A stretch of DNA of 64,000 bases. Origin: Azorinus chamasolen (lineage: Eukaryota; Mollusca; Bivalvia; Cardiida; Solecurtidae). The first letter of the stretch is position 1, and every line of letters starts with the position of its first letter. The position numbers and the translations under genes were made by a program. Shown here piece by piece: positions 34,936 through 42,649 of the stretch. Location of the stretch: contig OY755242.1 of NCBI GenBank assembly GCA_963576725.1, positions 65,042,324 to 65,106,323 of the forward strand, in the 5' to 3' direction. The notes beneath the pieces are model-generated. The model worked only from the letters and a program-made list of their open reading frames with translations, was not told the origin of the DNA and made no database searches.

Positions 34936-35048
34936 CATATATTAATGTCTGCATGCTTTCCATTATTCTTTACGAACCCGTTTGTAGCGCAGTAAACCTT
35001 CCGAACTCTTACCGACGTTGTTTTATAATGATGGTGTAAGCGAGTTAA

Positions 35049-35292
35049 GTCTTTCCCTCATATATACACCCTTTCACGCCTTTGCAAACAGTGCAGACAG
35101 AGATCAGACGGTTGCTGTATGAGCCGTGTAATCATGGTATGCTCTTTTTGTTTATGAAATTATAGTAGATCTGACTCTACAGTTTCTACTAATACCAAAC
35201 AACCCTGTGTAAATATGACATTATAAAATCAGTTAATAAGTATTGGTGATGTTATTATTTCTTTCGTACATGAATATACAACCGGGAATGCG
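35049..35292 (+). mobile_element. TTAA-flanked MITE, family H
   Basis: A 244-bp element between TTAA 35045-35048 and 35293-35296. The diverged hairpin is CAGAGATCAGACGGTTGCTG ... GAGCCGTGTAATCATGG. Confidence 0.65.
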
Positions 35293-35866
35293 TTAAAATA
35301 CGCCTGACAATTCGAACGCAGAAAATAACCATAGGAATACCGCATGTGTGTCATTAAATTAAGTCATTAAGTTGAAACTTCGTAATCCTTGCCTTTTCAT
35401 TTGTTATTGCTTGCTATGCTCTTCAACTGGATAGGCACAGTAGACACGTAAAATGAAAAAAAAACACCACGTGAAATGAAAAACTATTTCGGATCCCTTT
35501 AAGAAAGGGGACATCGTAACGAGAAATGAAATATATTTGCTTCAAATCACGTTAAAAATTTAGGCAATGTAACGTCAAATATTTGACTGATCTTTATTAC
35601 GACAAAAGTAAGAGGAGACACATTTTACAAAAAAAGAGAAAGAAAGAATGTACTGGACAAATATTCTATACTGACTTTTGGTGTTGCGTATGTATTCCTC
35701 AATTCAATTCCGTGGACATAATAATAATACATGAGTGTGTGTGTTTAATTCACGTCCAGCATCACATACACATCTGTAAAGGTGTAACCCATATTGTTTG
35801 ATTTTTTTTTCACTCGTGTTATAAATAGGTGTGGTGTTTCTCGCCAGGCATCAATGACACTTTTAA

Positions 35867-36059
35867 CCCTTAACCTGCTTGTCGTGAGCGTCATGTCATG
35901 TATGCAAACAAAATGGATCCGGATGAGACACCTAGAAACTCGGAGCCTGATCTGGATCCAAGATGTTTGATACTCAGTCAACATGTCTACAAGAAATATA
36001 AGCGAATTTGTGAAGTTTTAATAAAGAAGCATGTGCAAGCTTTCGTAACAGGCAAAGGG
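35867..36059 (+). mobile_element. TTAA MITE, family D, inserted in the left arm of the large inverted repeat
   Basis: TTAA is at 35863-35866; the right side has decayed to TTAC. The hairpin GGATCCGGATGAGACACC ... GAGCCTGATCTGGATCC and the end GGCAAAGGG are recognisable. Confidence 0.55.
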
Positions 36060-36299
36060 TTACAGGATGTTGCAAATTTAAACTCGAGGTCACTCCCTTA
36101 TCTGTGATTCTATATGCAAATAGCTTTTAACAATCATTCACCAGGAATAAGGGAAATGGCCAATATTTCAAAACCTGTGACCAGATGAATTGTTTTGTGT
36201 GTGTCAGCATAATAACGGTTAGGAAAGTGAAATAAATGGATTGTTAAATGTTTTTGATTAATAGCATAAGTTGTGGTATGTCGTAATTTGTTCTAAGAT

Positions 36300-36560
36300 C
36301 AATGCAGGTCAGATTAAATAAATCGCCTCTAGACAAGAGAGTTAAAACTCGACAATGACCCGCAATTACAGGGTCGCTACAAACAGGCACATTATTTAGT
36401 GTATTCGGATTTCGGGAGCGACAATTTACGGTCGTTAGTCAGGTAACACAGGCAGGTCGCTATCCCCAGTCTCAATAAATAGGAAAATGTGTTGGGAGGA
36501 AATATTAGGGTCACATAAGCCAGGAAGTCGCTATTAAGGGACGGTCGCTGAGACAGTTTT
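36300..36560. repeat. Probable decayed Tc1/pogo-like MITE inside the arm interruption
   Basis: The right boundary reads GACAGTTTTGACTG, i.e. CAGTCAAAACTGTC on the other strand, followed inward by repeated GGTCGC and TAGCGAC strings (36372, 36430, 36455, 36528, 36545). TTTGACTG also occurs at the left break (35580). The boundaries are inferred. Confidence 0.35.
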
Positions 36561-36889
36561 GACTGTAGTTTGATTTTTGTCTTCAAATTCCGTGGAACCC
36601 GTGCTTATCGTATATTTAATACAAATTGAAAAAAAATAATATAAAATAAATAAGTAGCAGCATACACTTGAATACAATACTAACAGGAACTACATTATAT
36701 GTATTATTATTTATACATTATACTTTATATTAGTAATAATGAACTAAAACCGAATTATAGTTCAGACATTTCTATGCCACGATGCACATGCGATTTGTAC
36801 TAGAACAATAAACTAGGTACAGACTGCCTAGCTGCAGATGAAATCTGTTTTAAAGCCGGGATGAAACATATTTACTTATTAAACCTGGT

Positions 36890-36985
36890 GAAAAAGTTCT
36901 GTGACTCGACTGGAACTCGAACCCAGGGCCTTTGGCTTACCATGCGAGCACTTTACCGACTGCGCTATTAGGCCACATAGTCTGA
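36890..36985 (-). repeat. tRNA-derived SINE head, copy 1
   Basis: The minus strand carries a polymerase III A box (TAGCGCAGTCGG, 36956-36967) and B box (GGTTCGAGTTC, 36913-36923) at tRNA spacing. The acceptor ends do not pair, so it is not a functional tRNA gene. Confidence 0.6.
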
Positions 36986-37150
36986 GCCTATCAACTGTTT
37001 TACCACATCATCTACCCGGCTACACACACACACCCTCTACACAAGAATTCGTCCCGATTTCTTACTGACATAACACTCCACGAGTTTCTTATTATTACAT
37101 TTTTTCATATAAATTACCATGCGGGTTATTTACGTTTGGCGTCAAATGTA

Positions 37151-37262
37151 ACATGGTGAAAAGGTTGTGACTCGACTGGGACTCGAACCCATGGCTTACC
37201 ATGCCAACAATCTACCGACTGAGTTATCAAGCACACATTATAAGCCTATCAACTGTTTCACA
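37151..37262 (-). repeat. tRNA-derived SINE head, copy 2
   Basis: It has the same layout as copy 1, with A box TAACTCAGTCGG (37215-37226) and B box GGTTCGAGTCCC (37178-37189), and shares CATGGTAAGCC and CAGTCGAGTCACA with it. It is again not tRNA-like at the acceptor stem. Confidence 0.6.
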
Positions 37263-37269
37263 ACAATCT

Positions 37270-38000
37270 CATCCGTAGTTTCCGTATTTTTGCACATCTA
37301 AGTATGCTAAGATGAGTTTTTTGTGATCCGGTGTCCGTCCGTCCGTTCATTAATCTTTCAGTCCGTCTGTGCTTTAAACGGCATCTCCACCAAACCGCTA
37401 AATTTATTAAATTAAATTAATTTGTTGAACCTTGGTTGTCATGGAATCAAAATAAATCTTTATTTTTTTCTAAAACCAGTGGCCAGAACTAGGGATATTT
37501 AAAAGGAATAGTCTTCAAGTGACCGTCTGCCTAAATTGCTTAACTCATGTTGATATCTAAAAACATATGACCGTGAGGGGACTGGGATAGAATTTCGTAT
37601 TTAACTATATAGAAAACCTTTAACAACCTTCTTCTCCAAAGCTGGTGTTCCGGTTTGAATGGAATTCGGTAGATATATTAGCTTGGCAACCTTCCTTTTA
37701 TCAACATTGCTAAAACCATGAATAACATTTGGTATAAATAGTCCTCTGGTGGTCAACTTTCAGAATTACTAAAATTAAGTTAATATGCAAGAAACTATTG
37801 CCACCAGGGGCATGGCTAATATTACATATATGTGTCTATATTGAACATGTTTAAAACGATCTCCTTAACTAACAGTCCAATTGAAAGTGCATTTGACAGG
37901 AATAATCCATTTAAAGCAAGGAGGGACTGACCGACGAATGGACGGGCGGATGGACGGACATCGGACAGTGGTAACAAACTGAGTATACTCGGGTATGCTG
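37270..38000. repeat. Dispersed repeat bounded by inverted GTCCGTCC tracts
   Basis: The left side has CCGGTGTCCGTCCGTCCG (37337) and the right side has CGGGCGGATGGACGGACATCGG (37945), in inverted orientation. The interior is AT-rich and non-coding and repeats GGTCAACTTTC / CTCCTTAACT-like phrases loosely. Confidence 0.4.
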
Positions 38001-38407
38001 AAAACCGGAAAATACAAAAGAATGAAATAGCTTAAATCCCGTGTCTAAAACAGCCTCATCAACAGCTAGCCGGTCTATATCTAGTTTCTAGTGATGGTGC
38101 AAATCGCATGTGGATCGTGGCATAGAGGTGTCTGAACTATAAGTCGGTTTTTGTTCATTGTAACTAATATAAAGTATAATGTATAAATAACCATACATAA
38201 AATGTAGTTTATGTTAGTATTTTATTCAAGTGTATGCTGCAGTTGCTTTATTTTATATAAATCGTTTTGCCTTAACTAAACATAATATACGATAGGCACA
38301 GGGTCCACGGAATTTGACAAAAAAATCAAATTACGTTACGCTGCCAAAACATTAAATGTGATATGAAAAAATGGTTCATTTCTCGTTACTATGTCCCCTT
38401 TATTAAA

Positions 38408-38611
38408 CAGTAAAACCTCTCTATAACGGCCACTAAATTACATCAAGTATTTTGTGTTAAAGGCAGGTGGCTGCTTAAAGCAAGGGGAAAGTAAAACAGA
38501 ACGTTCCAATAGGAGCGTTCTGTTTTATTTACACCTTGCTTTAAGCAGCCACCTGCCCTAAATACCAACTAATTAACACAATTTAGTGGCCGTTATAGAG
38601 AGTTTTTTCTG
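38408..38611. mobile_element. Pogo-like MITE, family P2
   Basis: 204 bp, with ends CAGTAAAACCTCTCTATAACGG / CCGTTATAGAGAGTTTTTTCTG. The hairpin GGCAGGTGGCTGCTTAAAGC ... GCTTTAAGCAGCCACCTGCC encloses CGTTCCAATAGGAGCG. Same length as 53917-54120. Confidence 0.78.
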
Positions 38612-38654
38612 TAGTTGTAGGTCGAATGCTTCAGTGTTAACTGACTGGCGTTAT

Positions 38655-38867
38655 CCCTTTCAACCCGGGAATGCAACAAATGGAACAGCCCATCAGTATT
38701 CAACTACAAATGTATACAGTTCATTCAGTATGAAATGCTTTAATTTGCTAGATGATTTCTAATGACAAACAGTGCTGACCCTAATCAGAGGGCTTCTCTA
38801 GGAGCACTCTGATCTGGATGCACTCCGTTTGCAAATGATAGTTTATGCATTGTCCGGGTTGAAAGGG
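38655..38867 (+). mobile_element. TTAA MITE, family I
   Basis: A 213-bp element with TTAT at 38651-38654 and TTAA at 38868-38871, with ends CCCTTTCAACCCGG / CCGGGTTGAAAGGG. The hairpin is CCTAATCAGAGGGCTTCTCT AGGAGCACTCTGATCTGG. Confidence 0.7.
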
Positions 38868-39070
38868 TTAAGCGATCCAAAGTAAGGCATACACTCTGAG
38901 CAATTTAGTCAAAACATGTGGAGTTATTCCAATCATTAGTTCTTTGATGAAGGGTAACTCGCCTTCTTTGTTCTGGAATAAATGCAATTGGTTATATAAT
39001 GAAAGGATCTAAAGATCTAAGAATATGTTGATGAAAAAAATGGTTTGTATATATTGATAGGATAAACAGA

Positions 39071-39075
39071 ATAAT
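39071..39075 (+). other. Target site duplication ATAAT (left)
   Basis: ATAAT directly before the LTR; the same five bases follow the other LTR at 46744-46748. Confidence 0.9.
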
Positions 39076-40586
39076 TGTCAGGATGCTGGGTGATGCCCCA
39101 ATGACAAGACCCAGCTTCAGACCTTTTTAAATATTTCGGGCGTTCCGTGAGGTGACAATGTCTTGAGCCAAACACAGCACAAGGCTTGAAACTATAAAAA
39201 TGATGTGGCTGGGCTATGCTAGCCGGTGATGAATGTATGGTGTTCTGAGACTACTTTGCCTGAGACGAACACTATGAAAACATGAAATTATACACAAAAC
39301 CCTATGTTATGGTGATCAACAATACCTCAGCTTTGGGGCCAACAATTAAACAATAAACTATAACTGTGAACAACTACTACAGCCCCAAGCCAGCGAGACG
39401 GCTGGTCGATGCCTCAACTTCAAAATGGTGCTTGGAACACAATCCTCAAGCTATGTCATGAAACTGTATAAATGTGAGCTATATAACCCTATGCTATGCG
39501 AGTTGAGACCCTAAGCATCAAACCCTGTTGAAACCTGTGGTTTGAAGCTATCTCAACACTTCTGTGACTTCAAACCTACGTATCAGACCCTATGTCTCAA
39601 AGCATGTATGTAACCCTACGCTCTGAAACCTATCTTGAGCAGTGTATGAAACCTGCTTCAAGAAGCTATAAAACTAACGTTTCGAAGCCTGCCTGCAGTA
39701 TGTTCCGAGCCCGGCTCGAAAACACTGCCTCAAAAAGACGGCTTCAAAAAGACAGCCTCAACAGTATAGCCTCAAAAAGACGGCTTCAAAAAGACAGCCT
39801 CAAAAAGACGGCTTCAAAAGTATAGCCTCAAAAAGACGGCCTCAGGCAGACGGTTCAGCAACGCTCCGAACCCTGAGCACGGTCTTCAGCAAACCTGCTT
39901 CAAACCGAATATAACCCCAGGCTATATCAGTCTGAGCAACACTATCTCAATGCCTCAGCTACTCTGAGACCGCTATGAAATAGCAGTGTAATATTATTAA
40001 AAGCTGGTTGGACTGTCTAAACGTGCAATTTTCATGCCCAAAGAGAGAACTCAGAGGACAGTTACTTAGCCCATTCAAAAAACAGGTAACTGCACAATTA
40101 CGTAGCCCAAGCAGATAATATATTCGCCAGTCTTTAACCTTAATGAGTGCAATACTCTATCAGTCAAAAACCAACGATATAGCTTCTATACATAAGTATA
40201 TAAAGCCGTCACTGAAAGTTCTATGAATATTCAGTGCCCTGATCACAAAATAACCAGCAGTGATCGTTGAATAAGCTTGCGCCAGTCTCAGCATTTGTAT
40301 ACAGCTTCCATTAGTTTGATGTACTTCAGAAAACTAGCATATAAACATTTTATTCATATTAATTATTTCGATTGACCAACCGCCTCACTCATTTGAATAT
40401 ATACACAGTACTATTTTTTATAAGGTATAAAACAAACAAAATGAAGTTTAAAAGTGAACTTACTTTTATAAACAACAAATCAATGAAATCTAACTAACAA
40501 TTAAAAAAGGGAGATAATCCTGTATATACAAAACTACAGTTAACTCCAATCGCTTACCTAGCGATATACTACAGGTTTTCTTGACA
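39076..40586 (-). repeat. 3' LTR of the Gypsy element
   Basis: 1511 bp with TG...CA ends (TGTCAAG on the minus strand and CCTGACA). The copy at 45233-46743 is offset by 6157 bp. It contains a 14-bp tandem repeat array at 39728-39853. Confidence 0.95.
39728..39853 (+). repeat. 14-bp tandem array inside the LTR
   Basis: Nine consecutive units of CCTCAAAAAGACGG / CTTCAAAAAGACAG type, two of them variant (ACAGTATAG, AAGTATAG). The same array is present at 45885-46010 in the other LTR. Confidence 0.92.
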
Positions 40587-40590
40587 ACAG

Positions 40591-40600
40591 CCCCCTTCTC
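40591..40600 (-). other. Polypurine tract
   Basis: GAGAAGGGGG on the minus strand, four bases from the 3' LTR. This is the expected position for plus-strand DNA priming. Confidence 0.75.
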
Positions 40601-40647
40601 AAGAAAACGCTCTACTGTTTTCAACTAATACAAGAAAATCTGTTACT

Positions 40648-42615
40648 CTATTGACGGCTCAGGTAGTCAGCACATACATTGTCTGAGCCCTTGATTACTT
40701 GAACCTTGAATTGATAATTTTGTAGGAACAGAGCCCATCTCATGATCCTACCACTCTCTATCTTGCATTTCTGTATGTATGATAATGGTGCATGATCTGT
40801 CTGAAGTATGAACTCCGCACCATACAGGTACTTCTGAAATTTTCTAATGCCGAAAATGATGGCTAGGCACTCACGTTCTATGACGGAGTAGTTCTTCTCC
40901 CTCTGTAGCAGCTTTTTGCTAGCATATGCTATGGGGAATAAGCCATCTTCAAACTCTTGCATCAAGGCTGCTCCAACTCCACTGTCTGAGGCATCTGTTT
41001 GTAAAACAAATGGCCTCTTGAAGTCTGGTAGCCTGAGGATGGGTGAGCGAGTTAACATGTCCTTGAGCGTATTGAACGCCTGCTCATGTTCATCCATCCA
41101 AACAACTGTGTTCGGCTTTCCTTTCTTCGTCAGGTCTGTGAGGGGAGACGCAACGTCGGCGAATGCTGGGATAAACTTCCTGTAGTATCCCGCCAAACCT
41201 AAGAATGCTCGTACTTGCCTTTTGGTCTTGGGTCTATCTGCATTCTTGATCTTATGAAGCTTCTCTTGCTCCATCTGCAACATACCTTTGCCAACTACAT
41301 GTCCTGTGAATGAAATGTTTTCATATCCAATCATGCATTTGGATGGTCTTATGGTCAAGCCGGCGTCTCGCACCCTTGTAAAGACTTCTCTCAACATTCT
41401 GAGATGTGGCCCCCAGGACTGGGTATGGCCCATGATATCATCGACATAGTTGTCGGCATCACTGCAACCATGCAGCAGTTTGCGCATCATCCTGTTGAAC
41501 GTGCTTCCCGAGTTTACCATGCCAAAAGGCATCTTCTTAAACTGGTAACTTCCATCTGGAGTCGTGAAAGCCGTCAGATGCTTTGACTTATCTTCAACAG
41601 GTATCTGCCAGTAACCCTTGCTCAAGTCAATCTTAGTGAAGAATTTATCTTCCTTCAAGCTTGACATGATGTCCTCAGGGTTACCCATAGGTTCCGTGTC
41701 AAACTTTGTCACCATGTTGAGCCTTCTGAAATCGATGCAGAACCTATTTGTTCCATCCTTCTTTTTCACCAACACAATTGGTGAGTTGTAATCTGATTGT
41801 GCTGGCTCTATCACTCCAGCACCAAGCATGTTCTGAACCTCATCAGAAACTTCTTTTCTCTTCGCATATGGTATGGGGTATGGTCGAACCCTAACCGGTG
41901 TCTTGCTGTTGAGCTCTATCTTATGCTCCTCCAGCTCAGTTGTTCCAGGCTTCTCTGTGAAAATGTTCTGGAATTCGTCAAGCAACCTGAGCACATCGTG
42001 CCGTTGCTCACGTGTCAAGTTTTCAGACACCATGACATCTTTGTATGTCTCGGAGCTAGTCAAGCCTGCCAACTCTATCAAGCTTTCGTCATCCACCACC
42101 CCATCATCTTCACTGTGTTCAGCCTCTATGATCGCCATGCATGAAACAACATCCTCGAGCTCCCTCTCTTCATACTTCTTCAAAAGGTTGATGTGGTATG
42201 TGCCAACCCTGTCACCAACCTGGACCTTGTAGTCCATCCTGTTAACTGCCTCAATGACTTCGAACGGCCCCTTCCACTGCAGAGTCAGTTTGTTGTGCGA
42301 GGTAGGCAACAACAGCAGAACTTTATCTCCTTTCACAAGCTTTCTGTTTCTAGCTGACTTGTCATAGTGGTGCTTGTACATACACTGGGCATCGTTCAAA
42401 CTTTCACGAGCTATCTTGCAAGTGTCCTCGAGTCTGTGTCTCAGGTCAAGCACATATTGATATGTGGTCATGACTTCTGGCGTTTCTCTCTCAGTCCAGA
42501 GTTCCTTCAGCACTTGCATGGGACCTCGAACAGTGCGACCATACATGAGCTCAAACGGCGAGAAACCCGTTGAAGCTTGTGGGACCTCGAACAGTGCGAC
42601 CATACATGAGCTCAA
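40648..42615 (-). CDS. pol: Gypsy pol, downstream part: integrase C-terminus, reverse transcriptase, RNase H
   Basis: The open frame has 655 codons and no genuine ATG start, because it is the continuation of the Gag-Pol frame after the duplication. It begins with a second copy of the integrase stretch PQASTGFSPFELMYGRTVRG. Next is the GPY/F-type module WKGPFEVIEA (about 112-121). RT follows, with SPIVLVKKKDGTNRFCIDFR, then KIDLSKGYWQIPV (motif A Asp), then YVDD at about 387-390. RNase H begins at VLQTDASDSG (about 536-545) and the frame ends ADYLSRQ. RT copies the element RNA and RNase H removes it; both act in cytoplasmic particles in this family. No damaging change is seen within this part. 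Confidence 0.92.
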   Translation of the reverse strand: MSSCMVALFEVPQASTGFSPFELMYGRTVRGPMQVLKELWTERETPEVMTTYQYVLDLRHRLEDTCKIARESLNDAQCMYKHHYDKSARNRKLVKGDKVLLLLPTSHNKLTLQWKGPFEVIEAVNRMDYKVQVGDRVGTYHINLLKKYEERELEDVVSCMAIIEAEHSEDDGVVDDESLIELAGLTSSETYKDVMVSENLTREQRHDVLRLLDEFQNIFTEKPGTTELEEHKIELNSKTPVRVRPYPIPYAKRKEVSDEVQNMLGAGVIEPAQSDYNSPIVLVKKKDGTNRFCIDFRRLNMVTKFDTEPMGNPEDIMSSLKEDKFFTKIDLSKGYWQIPVEDKSKHLTAFTTPDGSYQFKKMPFGMVNSGSTFNRMMRKLLHGCSDADNYVDDIMGHTQSWGPHLRMLREVFTRVRDAGLTIRPSKCMIGYENISFTGHVVGKGMLQMEQEKLHKIKNADRPKTKRQVRAFLGLAGYYRKFIPAFADVASPLTDLTKKGKPNTVVWMDEHEQAFNTLKDMLTRSPILRLPDFKRPFVLQTDASDSGVGAALMQEFEDGLFPIAYASKKLLQREKNYSVIERECLAIIFGIRKFQKYLYGAEFILQTDHAPLSYIQKCKIESGRIMRWALFLQNYQFKVQVIKGSDNVCADYLSRQ

Positions 42616-42649
42616 ACGGCGAGAAACCCGTTGAAGCTTGTGGGACCTC
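42519..42649 (+). repeat. 61-bp tandem duplication with 9-bp microhomology, breaking pol
   Basis: Units 42519-42579 and 42580-42640 are identical, followed by TGGGACCTC (42641-42649), the first nine bases of the unit. Because 61 is not a multiple of three, the upstream frame ends nine codons later (at 42551) and pol continues in another frame. The arrangement fits slippage between two TGGGACCTC copies. It could also be an assembly artefact. Confidence 0.9.

Larger units (their letters stand above)
35497..38404. repeat. Large interrupted inverted repeat (long-TIR or fold-back element)
   Basis: The left arm is 35497-35580 plus about 36560-36840; the right arm is about 38060-38404. Matching inverted blocks include AAGGGGACATCGTAACGAGA at 35505 against the reverse of TCTCGTTACTATGTCCCCTT at 38383. 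TTGTCTTCAAATTCCGTGGA at 36577 pairs with the reverse of TCCACGGAATTTGACAAAAA at 38309. ATACATTATACTTTATATTAGT and GTGCACATGCGATTTG-type blocks also pair. The left arm is split by about 970 bp that includes a TTAA MITE. The middle holds two SINE heads. Confidence 0.6.

Noticed and set aside
36890..37262. tRNA genes
   Set aside because: A and B boxes are present but the acceptor stems do not pair, and the two copies share non-tRNA flanks, as expected for SINE heads.
39592..39825. 77-codon frame present identically at 45749-45982
   Set aside because: It lies within the LTRs, antisense to the element, across the 14-bp tandem array. The duplication simply reflects the two LTRs.
41404..42573. Plus-strand open frames within the Gypsy element
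   Set aside because: They are antisense shadows of the minus-strand pol coding sequence.
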